This document shows positions 9,438 through 18,360 of a stretch of DNA of 64,000 bases, piece after piece (the first letter of the stretch is position 1; each line of letters begins with the position of its first letter). This DNA comes from Lachnospiraceae bacterium (GTDB taxonomy: Bacteria > Bacillota > Clostridia > Lachnospirales > Lachnospiraceae). The translations under genes were made by a program, and so were the position numbers. The notes beneath the pieces are model-generated. The model had not been told where the DNA came from and did no database searches. It saw only the letters and a program-made list of their open reading frames with translations. The DNA lies in assembly GCA_015057365.1 (NCBI GenBank), contig SVEN01000004.1, positions 1 to 64,000 on the forward strand, written 5' to 3'.

Positions 9438-9658
9438 TTCCTCTTTTCTGTATATCTTACTGTATTTTAGTATATACAAGTTATAAAAAATAATCAACCC
9501 CATTTTGCCGTCATACCGCACTTTAAACAGTCGTTTTTGAGAGAACGCCCATCCTCATCCGTATCGGTACGACGACAAACGGAGTTTCCCGTCGGAGGTA
9601 GAACCTGTGTGATATGCAAAACAACCTCCGGCCGGTTGCACTACCGGGCAAAACATAC
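9438..9658. other. Intergenic region between kinase and GH18 genes
   Basis: No convincing gene is seen. On the minus strand a stem of CCGGCCGGAGGT with ACCTCCGACGGG (10 of 12 paired) lies about 30-100 bases after the kinase stop, without a T run. A TATACT-like -10 is present shortly before the GH18 gene. Confidence 0.4.
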
Positions 9659-10954
9659 TCAAAAGATTGTACGAAACAGCTTCTCCGTCTTTTTTCCGGA
9701 AAGCAATACATCCTCGACAAACGACAGCTCGATGACCTTTCCGAACCGTATCGGAAGCATTTCTTTTTCTCCGCCGGTCAACACCGCCGTAATTTCGTGC
9801 TGTATCCTTCTGTCGCTTATCTGTCGGGAAAGTGCCTTCCAGTCCTGCAACCGCCACGGGTACACCGCCCCGAGGACAAACCGGTTGTTACACCGCAAAA
9901 ACTCACTGACATGTGTCTCCGCAAGCATTCCGAAATGCAGAATAATTGTAGTATAGCCCATTGCTGCATAGGTGCCGATCACAGAGGAATTTCCTTCCGT
10001 AACATAACAAATCTTTTGGAGCAAAAAACACTCCGGTACCGTTTTGTTTTCTCCGAACAGACTCTCATAAAGCCGCTCGAATATATGCCGGCCCGACATA
10101 TCGATACATGCAATCCGTCCTTTTCCCTTGTCCTTCCAATATGCCGCCAGCAAGGTGCACAACACACCGCTTTCCGCGCCTTCGTGTACACCGATGACAC
10201 CGATGTAGCCCGGAGCCTTCGCTCCTTCTCGATGCCTTCTCTTCGGTACATTCCGTACCGCCTTTTGCAGTTCTTCCTTTAACACAGATACACTGGGATA
10301 CCGCTTTGCCGGATTCTCCCGCACACACTTCTCATAAATTCTTTGTAACTCTTTTCTCCCTTTACCACCCGCTCCCAGCATAACACCGATGACACGGCCG
10401 ATCCCGTAAATGTCGGAGCTCTCCTCCGCTCTACCCTTATACTGTTCGGGTGCTGCATACCCCTGCGTACCGAACACCACTTCCGGATAATCTGTTTTCC
10501 GTATTGCTCCGCCGAAATCAACAAGGGCCAGTAAATCCCCCCGGATCATGATATTTTCCGGCTTTACATCCAGATATAAAATTCCGTTTCGGTGCAAATA
10601 TTCAATGATTTCACATAGTTGAATGGAATAATGCGATATAAAAGATGTCGGAAGGCATTTCTGCCTGAAAAGAAAATCGAATAAAGTTTCCCCGCCCATA
10701 TCTTCTTCAATGATATAACATGCAGTCTCATCTTCCTCGATATCATAGATGCGAGGAATCGCCGCATGATGCAGCAATTGTAACGTGCGTGCCTCTCGTC
10801 TGCGTTCCTCGTAAAAGGGCCTGTTTTTTAACAAACGCTTCACGATACGCTGCTCCCCGAGTATCTTATGTTCTGCCAGAAATACCTCGCCACCGCTACC
10901 GTTTGCAAGTAACTTAAGCACCCGGTATTTCCCAAATAATAACTCCTCTTCCAT
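9659..10954 (-). CDS. Serine/threonine protein kinase fused to a degenerate P-loop domain
   Basis: Residues 8 to about 235 form a Hanks-type kinase: glycine loop LANGSGGEV, the lysine in RIVKRLL, catalytic loop YLDVKPENIM, DFG (VDFGGA) and APEQY. The HRD motif is changed to YLD, so it is a non-RD kinase without the loop arginine. Residues about 255-430 look like a MinD/CpaE-type fold (GYIGVIGVHEGAESGVLCTLLAAY, then RIACIDMSG) in which the Walker A lysine is missing. No membrane helix or PASTA repeats are present, unlike PrkC. A signalling role is likely; the target is unknown. The start ATG has AGAAAGGAG upstream. Confidence 0.75.
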   Translation of the reverse strand: MEEELLFGKYRVLKLLANGSGGEVFLAEHKILGEQRIVKRLLKNRPFYEERRREARTLQLLHHAAIPRIYDIEEDETACYIIEEDMGGETLFDFLFRQKCLPTSFISHYSIQLCEIIEYLHRNGILYLDVKPENIMIRGDLLALVDFGGAIRKTDYPEVVFGTQGYAAPEQYKGRAEESSDIYGIGRVIGVMLGAGGKGRKELQRIYEKCVRENPAKRYPSVSVLKEELQKAVRNVPKRRHREGAKAPGYIGVIGVHEGAESGVLCTLLAAYWKDKGKGRIACIDMSGRHIFERLYESLFGENKTVPECFLLQKICYVTEGNSSVIGTYAAMGYTTIILHFGMLAETHVSEFLRCNNRFVLGAVYPWRLQDWKALSRQISDRRIQHEITAVLTGGEKEMLPIRFGKVIELSFVEDVLLSGKKTEKLFRTIF

Positions 10955-11177
10955 CTTCTCCTTTCTGTCCGCGCTACGCAGACGGATTTGTCCTCTTCCT
11001 GTCGGATTGCCGGTGATTTCTCACCTGCTTTTATTATAGCCCCCCAAATCTTTCCGATGCAAGCTTTTTTTAGCTCGCATTTTTCACAAACTTTTTGCGA
11101 ATTTTTGTATACTATTCACAAGCCGAAACCCCTGATTTTTCCTTACCTTCTTTATACAAACTTCACAATTTATGTTA

Positions 11178-11206
11178 TTGACTTTCGTGTAAATTTACTA
11201 TATACT
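11178..11206 (+). promoter_or_regulatory. mecA promoter
   Basis: TTGACT, a 17-base spacer and TATACT lie about 32 bases before the mecA start. AGAAGGGGG precedes the ATG. The rest of the interval 10955-11237 is AT-rich and shows nothing else clear. Confidence 0.75.
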
Positions 11207-11237
11207 TTGTATAACACGAAGAAGGGGGTGCATACTC

Positions 11238-11972
11238 ATGACAATCGAGCGATTAAGCGATACACAGATTCGTTGTACGTTAAACAAGCAAGATTTACAG
11301 GAACGTCAATTGCAGTTAAGTGAATTGTTCTATGGCAGTGAAAAAGCAAAGGCCCTATTCCGTGATTTGGTACAAATGGCATCTTACGAGTGCGGTTTCG
11401 AAACCGAAGATATGCCTCTTATGATCGAGGCCATTCCGGTAGATGCGGATTGCCTCGTTCTGGTAGTCACCAAAATGGAGGATTCCGAAGAGCTGGATTC
11501 CAGATTTTCCAACTTCACTCCGTTTGAAGAAAAAGAACGCCAGCCGGAAAAGATGCCGATTCCAGCACTTGCGGACGAGATATTGAATTATTTTTCCCAG
11601 TTTAAAGATATGCTGAGCCAAAAGGCAGAAGAGCTTTCCAAGACATCCGAAGCTCCAGCCGAAAAAAAGCCGGAGTCTCTTACTAAGGTATATGTATTTG
11701 ATTCCCTACAGACAATCAGCCGTTTTGCGGCAGTCGCAGCTTTCCGTTACCACGGTATGGCGGAATTGTTCCGTAACCCATCGGATGAAACCTACTATTT
11801 GTTTCTTAACATAGCAGGCCACACCGCAGAAGACTTCAACAAACTCTGTAATATCGCATCCGAATACGGCCGCTCCGCAGCGGCAGGCAATGCCACACTG
11901 CTCTATTACAAAGAACACTTCACTCCGGTAGGAGACGGAGATATTCTGGATACACTTGCAAAATTAAATTAA
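11238..11972 (+). CDS. mecA: Adaptor protein MecA
   Basis: MecA delivers substrates such as ComK or other regulators to the ClpC protease in Firmicutes. The 244 residues show the N-terminal substrate domain (MTIERLSDTQIRCTLNKQDL), an acidic and lysine-rich linker around residues 120-150, and the C-terminal ClpC-binding domain (VYVFDSLQTISRFAA, then LYYKEHFTPV). The promoter and terminator are both clear, so it is a single-gene unit. It converges with the GH3 gene. Confidence 0.92.
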   Translation: MTIERLSDTQIRCTLNKQDLQERQLQLSELFYGSEKAKALFRDLVQMASYECGFETEDMPLMIEAIPVDADCLVLVVTKMEDSEELDSRFSNFTPFEEKERQPEKMPIPALADEILNYFSQFKDMLSQKAEELSKTSEAPAEKKPESLTKVYVFDSLQTISRFAAVAAFRYHGMAELFRNPSDETYYLFLNIAGHTAEDFNKLCNIASEYGRSAAAGNATLLYYKEHFTPVGDGDILDTLAKLN

Positions 11973-12000
11973 GATTTAATTTTAAATTCAGCAATTTTAA

Positions 12001-12036
12001 GGGGTCTGCACATTTCGCAGACCCCTGTTTCATCTT
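12001..12036 (+). terminator. mecA terminator
   Basis: GGGGTCTGC and GCAGACCCC form a nine-base stem with a seven-base loop, followed by TGTTTCATCTTT. It may also stop transcription arriving from the GH3 gene on the other strand. Confidence 0.75.
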
Positions 12037-12087
12037 TCAATACCATCTTTTTCTTCGACATCTTCGATGCTCTTTATTTTTCAGCTT

Positions 12088-14241
12088 CTACAAAACCTCT
12101 GTCTTCTTACAGGTCACACCGAGGCACTCCGGCTTCTTCCCGGTCAGCGCAATACTCCTGCTGTCCGGCTGGGACATTCCCACGAACACCTCATAAGCAC
12201 CCTCATGTAATACCAAACGTGCATCTTCATCATATAACGCAAACGCCTCGTCCTTTAAAAGAAGTGTAACGGTTACCTCCGTACCTTTTGCCACGCGCAC
12301 TTTCTTTAAGCCTTTTAACTGGAACCACGGTGCGTCCTTGACATCCTTTGCCTTTACATATACCTGCACCGTCTCCGCGCCGTCGTACGCCCCTTCGTTT
12401 GCTACCGTAGCCGTCACGGTAAGGCTTCCGCCCTTTGCGATCTCATCTCCGGATACAGACACATTCTTTAACACAAAATCGGTATAGCTGAGACCGTAGC
12501 CGAACGGATACAGTGCCTCCTTCTCCATGTAGCGATAGGTTCTGCCCTTCATGGCATAATCGGTAAATGCCGGAAGCTCCTCGGAGGTACGATAGAACGT
12601 TACCGGGAGCTTGCCCTCCGGTGCATACTCACCGAACAACAGCTGTGCCACCGCACGTCCGCCCTGGGCGCCCGGATACCAGGCCTGCACAATAGCCGGT
12701 ATATGTTCCTCTGCCCAAGGAAATGCCAACGCACTACCGGATAACAGCACCAATACCACCGGCTTGCCACTCTCATAAATAGTCTGAAGCACCGTATTCT
12801 GAAGTCCAGGAAGCTCCAGATTCGGCTTGTCACCGCTGGCAAACTCGTTGCCCTGGTCGCCCTCTTCTCCTTCCAGACCGGAATCCAGACCCATTACCGC
12901 AATCACAACATCGGACTCGTCACAAACCGCACGCACCTCCGCAATACGGTCATTTTCCTGACCCAGACCCGATACTTTATTTTTAAACAAATGACAACCG
13001 TCGGAATAACGTACTCTCACATCATCTCCAAGGTACTCCTGAATACCTTCTAACACCGTAATATATTCAGAAGCCGTACCCTCGTAATTACCGATTAACG
13101 CTTTACGGTTATTAGCATTCGGTCCGATGACGCCTACGGTCTTTAACTGCTTTTTATCAAGCGGGAGAGTGCTGTTTTCATTCTTTAACAGACAAAGTGT
13201 CTTCTTTGCCACCTCCAAATTGAATGCCTTCTGCTCTTTACTGTCCACCACGGAATAATCAATGGTATTGTACGGTACATGTTCCGGTGCATCAAAAATA
13301 CCGAGACGCATCTTTGAAACATACAAACGCTCTACCGCGCGGGTCAAAGTTTCTTCACTCACCAAGCCCTGCTTTACCGCCTCTAACAGATTCACATAAA
13401 TATGTCCGCAGTTTAAATCACATCCGTTATTCATGGCAAGTGCCACAGACTCCACCGGAGAGGTGGTCAGTCCATGTCCTTCATGGAAATCTTTAATTGC
13501 CCAACAGTCACTGGTTACATGACCGTCAAAGCCCCATTCATCACGTAAAATATCCTGTAACAGCGTCTTACTTCCGCAACAAGCCTCACCGTTTGTACGG
13601 TTGTAAGCCCCCATAACAGTCTCTACCTTTGCCTCCGTAACACACGCTTTAAATGCCGGCAAATAGGTTTCATATAAATCTTTCTTCGATACCTCTGCAT
13701 TAAAGCTGTGGCGCACATCTTCCGGACCGGAATGTACCGCAAAATGCTTTGCGCAGGCAGCCACCTTCAGGTACTTTTCATCTTTGCCCTGCATACCCTC
13801 GATAAAACGAACACCCAGACGGGAGGTCAGATACGGGTCCTCACCGTAGGTCTCGTGGCCTCTTCCCCAACGCGGATCACGGAAAATATTCACGTTCGGA
13901 GCCCAGAAAGTCAGGCCCTTATAAATGTCCGTATCTCCGTACTTCTGCTGCATATTAAACTTCGCACGTCCTTCGGTGGATACATGGTCACCCACTTCCT
14001 CCATCATATCCTCATCAAAAGCTGCCGCCAAACCGATTGCCTGCGGAAATACCGTAGCCACACCTGCTCTTGCCACACCGTGTAACGCTTCGTTCCACCA
14101 ATTATATGCCTTAATATCCAGTCGCTCGATAGCCGCAGACCAATGCAAGGTCTGAAACACCTTCTCCTCCAGTGTCATCTCTGCCACCAATGCCTTTGCT
14201 CTCTCCTTAAAGGAAAGACTCTCATCCTGATACCTCTTCAT
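12088..14241 (-). CDS. GH3 glycoside hydrolase (beta-xylosidase/beta-glucosidase type)
   Basis: This is a cytoplasmic exo-acting enzyme of 717 residues without a signal peptide. It has the standard order: GH3 barrel, alpha/beta sandwich, then a fibronectin III-like C-terminal domain. The catalytic nucleophile is Asp245 in HVTSDCWAI. WNEALHGVARAG, DPRWGRGHETYGEDPYL and KHFAVHSGPE are typical of GH3 beta-xylosidase-like members. It is the last gene of the long ABC transporter locus, 21 bases after the GH10-like gene, and probably trims imported oligosaccharides. AAAAGGAG lies upstream of the ATG. Xylosidase versus glucosidase cannot be settled from sequence. Confidence 0.9.
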   Translation of the reverse strand: MKRYQDESLSFKERAKALVAEMTLEEKVFQTLHWSAAIERLDIKAYNWWNEALHGVARAGVATVFPQAIGLAAAFDEDMMEEVGDHVSTEGRAKFNMQQKYGDTDIYKGLTFWAPNVNIFRDPRWGRGHETYGEDPYLTSRLGVRFIEGMQGKDEKYLKVAACAKHFAVHSGPEDVRHSFNAEVSKKDLYETYLPAFKACVTEAKVETVMGAYNRTNGEACCGSKTLLQDILRDEWGFDGHVTSDCWAIKDFHEGHGLTTSPVESVALAMNNGCDLNCGHIYVNLLEAVKQGLVSEETLTRAVERLYVSKMRLGIFDAPEHVPYNTIDYSVVDSKEQKAFNLEVAKKTLCLLKNENSTLPLDKKQLKTVGVIGPNANNRKALIGNYEGTASEYITVLEGIQEYLGDDVRVRYSDGCHLFKNKVSGLGQENDRIAEVRAVCDESDVVIAVMGLDSGLEGEEGDQGNEFASGDKPNLELPGLQNTVLQTIYESGKPVVLVLLSGSALAFPWAEEHIPAIVQAWYPGAQGGRAVAQLLFGEYAPEGKLPVTFYRTSEELPAFTDYAMKGRTYRYMEKEALYPFGYGLSYTDFVLKNVSVSGDEIAKGGSLTVTATVANEGAYDGAETVQVYVKAKDVKDAPWFQLKGLKKVRVAKGTEVTVTLLLKDEAFALYDEDARLVLHEGAYEVFVGMSQPDSRSIALTGKKPECLGVTCKKTEVL

Positions 14242-14262
14242 GTTAAGCTCCTTTTAATATCT

Positions 14263-15651
14263 TTAATATCCCTTAATAGACTTATCGCCCAATGCCGCGA
14301 AGAATGTATCCTTTACTTTCATCTCTGCATCAAAAAAGTACGGATAGCTTTCTAACTTAACGCCGAACATTCTCTCTCCGGAAACTTCATCAAAATACTC
14401 CTTCGGCTCATTCAGATAGCTGGTATCATCCGTAAGCCCTTCGAAGGTAATGCTTACAATATCATACCCCTTCTTCTGCTCATAATTTACCAAATTGGTC
14501 ATCAATGCCTTATAACGCTTTACACCTCTGGCAAGTAACTCCTCCGGTGTCAAATCAAAATCTCCCATATCATTCGTATTGGTATCTACGTAGAACTCGG
14601 TTACATGCAGCTCCACTCCGGTTGCCGCAAGGTTCTTAAACATATCGTCCATATCAAAGACATTCGGAACATTCGGATTATAATGTCCCTGGATCGCAAC
14701 ACCATCAATTAACTTCTGATCCTTTAACGAATTAATCATCGTTATTGCAGGCTTCTGGGTGGCCGCCAAATGCAAGTCGATCTGAGATAAAAACAGCTTC
14801 TGATCTGCTGTTGCATACTTTCTTGCATACTGACATGCGGTTACGTAATAATCCTCACCCATCCCCTGATACCAGTAATTCGAACGTACTTTATTGTCGT
14901 TTGTCTCGGCAGAATTAATCGGATCGTCCAAAATATCCCAAGAAACAACCAATCCCGGATAATTGGTATTACAATAGGTGATAACATCCTTTATGTAATT
15001 TTCCATACGGGCTTTAATCACCTCAGGAGACGCATACTCAATCGTCTTTGTCGTCGTACCGTCTTCATTGACAGTCTCCGTCACTTGTGCCCGGTCTAAA
15101 TCCTTGGTAAAGGCCCACTCCGGCACTTCATGGGTAATTAATTTCGGACCACGCACCGGAATTTGATTCTCCTGTGCAAATTTTAAAATCACATCAGCAC
15201 CGGAAAAATTCAAAGCAATCCGTGTCTTATCCGCTGCTACCTTCGATGTTTCATAATCCATAATATTGTTAGGAGACAAATCTCCCTTTACACTGACAGA
15301 GTTAAACTGTTCCTTAATGACAGCCTTTCTCTCTTCCTCCGTAACATCTATTACTAATGCATCAATGCCGACCGTGAATAAGTCCTTATAGGCCTCATCC
15401 AACTCCGGCAACTTATTTTCTTTTTCGTAGTATTCTTTAAATTGTTTTGTATCATACACACCGGCTTCTTCTACCTCACCGTTCTCTCCCGGCTGTTCCG
15501 CCACAGCCCCCGGTGTCGGAGTCGGTGCCGGTGTCACTGTCGGTCTCGGCGTAATGGTAGGAACCGGTCCGACTTCCACAGAACCGGAGCAACCCGCAAA
15601 AAGAAGTATCGCCGCACATGCTGCGAAACCTGCCAATTTCCCTTTTCTCAT
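14263..15651 (-). CDS. GH10-like lipoprotein with altered catalytic residue
   Basis: This 462-residue protein has a lipoprotein signal (LLFAGCSG, Cys21), a Pro/Thr linker and a GH10-type barrel. The nucleophile motif LHVTEFYVD is intact. The acid/base site, normally WDVVNE, reads WDILDDP, so Asp stands where the catalytic Glu is expected. The usual NDYN strand reads SQID and the GH before the substrate Trp reads GP. IDGVAIQGHYN is a clear GH10 landmark, and the spacing between the two catalytic positions (109 residues) fits the family. It may be a weak xylanase or a binding protein. The ATG at 15651 (MRKGKLAG) has AAAGGAG upstream. It follows the second solute-binding protein gene. Confidence 0.75.
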   Translation of the reverse strand: MRKGKLAGFAACAAILLFAGCSGSVEVGPVPTITPRPTVTPAPTPTPGAVAEQPGENGEVEEAGVYDTKQFKEYYEKENKLPELDEAYKDLFTVGIDALVIDVTEEERKAVIKEQFNSVSVKGDLSPNNIMDYETSKVAADKTRIALNFSGADVILKFAQENQIPVRGPKLITHEVPEWAFTKDLDRAQVTETVNEDGTTTKTIEYASPEVIKARMENYIKDVITYCNTNYPGLVVSWDILDDPINSAETNDNKVRSNYWYQGMGEDYYVTACQYARKYATADQKLFLSQIDLHLAATQKPAITMINSLKDQKLIDGVAIQGHYNPNVPNVFDMDDMFKNLAATGVELHVTEFYVDTNTNDMGDFDLTPEELLARGVKRYKALMTNLVNYEQKKGYDIVSITFEGLTDDTSYLNEPKEYFDEVSGERMFGVKLESYPYFFDAEMKVKDTFFAALGDKSIKGY

Positions 15652-15699
15652 ACGAAACACTCCTTTCCAATCACGTTCCCACCTATTTTTGGATAACAC

Positions 15700-15727
15700 A
15701 TAAGGGGCAGTCAAAGCCACCCCTTAT
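15700..15727 (-). other. Intercistronic hairpin between solute-binding protein and GH10-like genes
   Basis: ATAAGGGG and CCCCTTAT form an eight-base stem around a 12-base loop just after the solute-binding protein stop codon. No T run follows. It may act as an mRNA 3' stabiliser or partial terminator that lowers GH10-like expression relative to the binding protein. Confidence 0.5.
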
Positions 15728-15750
15728 GTTGATATTCCTATGTTATTAAA

Positions 15751-17184
15751 TTACTGGTTAACCTCAGCAAGGATAGCATCCCAAGAATCCTTAATAGCTG
15801 CAACCTGGTCTGCCGGAGTTACGTTAGCAAACGGATACTGCCATAAGAGGTCCGGACCCAAATCGTTCGGAACGAGGGTCTGGTTAAGGAAGTGAGCGCT
15901 TACGCCGTCATTGAACATAACGATGGTCTCATCAACTGCTCTCTCATCCTCGAAGTGGTTGTAGTAGGTTTCCTTCCAAGCGTCCGGATCATCATAACCC
16001 GGGGTAGCCATGGTGTATACATTGTATGCGAATGCAATGTTACCAGCCATCTCTGCATCGTAGCAGGACGGGATGATGGTGATGTTATCACATACATAGC
16101 TCTTATAACTAGCTGCTCCGTCCGGCTTCGGCGGCATTACGAAACCAACTGCATCTTCCATGTCATCACCATAGATGTTGGTCGGCTGACAAACATACTC
16201 CTCAGCAAACTGCATTGCAGCCTTACCTTCCTGGAAAGCCGGAATGAAGTAGTCCCACTGAGAGTCTGCCGGCTGCGGCATCTCGTAACCCTTGTTGAAA
16301 AGCTCTACAGAGAAGTTGATTGCATCAAGAACTTCCTTGGAACCCATGTTGTTAACAAGGTTGCCGTTAGCGTCCTTTACAAAGTAGTCGGAACCGGTGG
16401 AAGCTACCAAACAGGTCATGGTCTGTGCACCCTGAGATACGGTAGCGTAGATATCGGTTACACCGTCAGCGTTGGTATCGCGGGTCAACTGAGCACAAAG
16501 CTCTTCGAACTTGGACCAGGTCCACTCACCGCTTGCCTGTAAATCGTACGGAAGATCCGGATTAAGACCAGCTTCCTCGAAAAGTCTCTTATTCCAAACA
16601 ACGCCACCTCTCGGCTCGGACTTCTGCGGTCTCATACCGTAGATGCTGTCGCCCTTGGTCATAAGGTTCTTAACTGCAACGCTCCACTTATCCTCAGAGA
16701 AGTCAAGCTCATCAAGAGTAGCTAAGTCATAGAAAAGACCGTTAGCCATCGGCTTTGCTACGAATCTGTAGTCAAGCTCGAATAACTGAGCTGCCGGCTC
16801 ACCAGCAGTGATGGAGTTTACACAGGTATCGGTCATTTCGCCCCAACCAGCAACAGTCTTAGACTGCATTCTGAACTTGTACTTTGCGAAAATCTCTTCA
16901 CGATACTTTGCGGTAGCCTCTTCCTGAGCGTTGGTCGGCTCAGCCGGCTCTTCCGGAGACCAGTGGTCACCGATGATGATTTCCATACCACCAAGATCTC
17001 TATCCGGGATCGGGGTTGCCTTCGGAGCTTCAGTTGCCTTCGGGCCTTCGGTCGGCTGCGGAGCCTCGGTTGCCGGGGCCTTCGTTGCCTCTCCGCCAGT
17101 TTCAGTGTCGCCGCCACATGCAGCAAGACTACCAAGAACGGTCGTTGCAGCAAGGAAAGCTGCAGCATACTTCTTAATTCTCAT
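15751..17184 (-). CDS. Carbohydrate ABC transporter substrate-binding lipoprotein
   Basis: This 477-residue lipoprotein (signal ending LGSLAAC, Cys23) has a Pro/Thr/Glu-rich linker to about residue 60, then a type I sugar-binding fold of the bacterial solute-binding family 1 type. GLFYDLATLDELDF, YGMRPQKSEPRGGVVWNKRLFEEAGL and a W-rich hinge region are typical. It forms the second importer of the locus with the permeases at 17359 and 18353. AAAAGGAGG lies upstream of the ATG. The ligand is probably a xylo-oligosaccharide, an inference from the neighbouring genes. Confidence 0.9.
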   Translation of the reverse strand: MRIKKYAAAFLAATTVLGSLAACGGDTETGGEATKAPATEAPQPTEGPKATEAPKATPIPDRDLGGMEIIIGDHWSPEEPAEPTNAQEEATAKYREEIFAKYKFRMQSKTVAGWGEMTDTCVNSITAGEPAAQLFELDYRFVAKPMANGLFYDLATLDELDFSEDKWSVAVKNLMTKGDSIYGMRPQKSEPRGGVVWNKRLFEEAGLNPDLPYDLQASGEWTWSKFEELCAQLTRDTNADGVTDIYATVSQGAQTMTCLVASTGSDYFVKDANGNLVNNMGSKEVLDAINFSVELFNKGYEMPQPADSQWDYFIPAFQEGKAAMQFAEEYVCQPTNIYGDDMEDAVGFVMPPKPDGAASYKSYVCDNITIIPSCYDAEMAGNIAFAYNVYTMATPGYDDPDAWKETYYNHFEDERAVDETIVMFNDGVSAHFLNQTLVPNDLGPDLLWQYPFANVTPADQVAAIKDSWDAILAEVNQ

Positions 17185-17299
17185 ACCAAAATTCCTCCTT
17201 TTAATTTTTGGGTTTGGCGTCCCATTTTCGACGATAAATCGTCAACTCCTCTTTGTATAGCTAACGCTTCTGCGCCACTATCAAAATACTTCCAAACAC

Positions 17300-17326
17300 A
17301 TTATAACGCATTTTGTTACAAAATGC
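17300..17326 (-). promoter_or_regulatory. Internal promoter with palindrome before the binding-protein gene
   Basis: In the 174-base gap after the permease gene, the minus strand has TATAAT (17300-17305). Just upstream of it is the inverted repeat GCATTTTG-TAA-CAAAATGC (17308-17326). The repeat covers the place of a -35 box, and no good -35 is visible. It could let the binding protein be made in excess of the permeases. Confidence 0.4.
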
Positions 17327-17358
17327 TAGCTTTTTTTAAAAATAATTTGGTTTTTTTG

Positions 17359-18360
17359 TTACATTTTAATACCGGTCTGGCTCAAGCTCTCTACAAAGCC
17401 CTTCTGAGCGAACAGATAAAGGATTAAAAGAGGGATAATTGCCATCAAAGTACCGGTAGAAATCATCTGGTTTAACAAACCGGTACTTGCCTGGGTACCG
17501 AGACCCGAGGACTTTACGTAGGCATCGATACGTCCTGCAATGGAGTTTAAGCCCTTCGGCAACAGTTCTACCTTTCCAAGGAACATCTTGGAGTAGAAAG
17601 AATCGGTCCACTGCCATACATATGCAAACAGGAAGCAGGAAACAATCATGGACTTTGCATCCGGAAGCATAATACGGATGAAGGTCTGAAGATTGCCGCA
17701 ACCGTCTACGTAAGCTGCCTCTTCCAGTTCCTTCGGAACACCACGGAAGTACTGACGAAGCATGAAGATGTACAAACCACACTTAAGACCCATACAGGTC
17801 GCACACATCATCAGGTACGGTGCCATGGACTTCTGAAGATTTAAGCTGTCTCCGGTAATCGCCTTAAAGATACCGAAAATATCAAAGTAACGGAAGTTTA
17901 AGTACAACGGGCTCATGATGGTCTGCGGCGGTACAATAATTAATAACAGTACGCAACCGAACCAGAAATTCTTGAGCGGGAACTTAAATCTTGCAAAACC
18001 GTAACCTACGAGCGTAGCTGCAATAACCTGAAGCACCGCACAAAGAAGAGATACCCATGCGGAGTTAAACAAACACTTCCAGTAGTCGATTAACTCGTCT
18101 ACTATCTTAAAGTTACTTAAGGTCCAGTTACGCGGTACATTAATAACCGTTGCATCATACAGGTCCGCCTCTCTCATAAGGCTGACGGAAAGCTTGTTAA
18201 TTAACGGCTGGAGAATCAGGAAACACAGGCCGAACAGTAGCACTGCGCGAATAACGCGATATCCGACTTCTCCGATTTTTTTCTTAAGAAGATAACCGTT
18301 GGTCTTACGGTTTCTCTCCCAGAAATCCGTTCTCTTCTGAATTTTAACCTTTTTACTCAT
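17359..18360 (-). CDS. Carbohydrate ABC transporter permease (MalG type)
   Basis: This is a 333-residue inner-membrane permease with six hydrophobic segments. The EAA loop that contacts the ATPase reads EEAAYVDGCGNLQTFIRIMLP. The ATG at 18360 (MSKKVKIQK) has AAGAAGGTG seven bases upstream and overlaps the previous gene by eight bases (ATGAGTAA), so the two permeases are translationally coupled. It works with the permease at 18353 and the binding protein at 15751. No ATPase gene is in the window; a shared MsmX/MsmK-type ATPase elsewhere is likely. Confidence 0.92.
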   Translation of the reverse strand: MSKKVKIQKRTDFWERNRKTNGYLLKKKIGEVGYRVIRAVLLFGLCFLILQPLINKLSVSLMREADLYDATVINVPRNWTLSNFKIVDELIDYWKCLFNSAWVSLLCAVLQVIAATLVGYGFARFKFPLKNFWFGCVLLLIIVPPQTIMSPLYLNFRYFDIFGIFKAITGDSLNLQKSMAPYLMMCATCMGLKCGLYIFMLRQYFRGVPKELEEAAYVDGCGNLQTFIRIMLPDAKSMIVSCFLFAYVWQWTDSFYSKMFLGKVELLPKGLNSIAGRIDAYVKSSGLGTQASTGLLNQMISTGTLMAIIPLLILYLFAQKGFVESLSQTGIKM

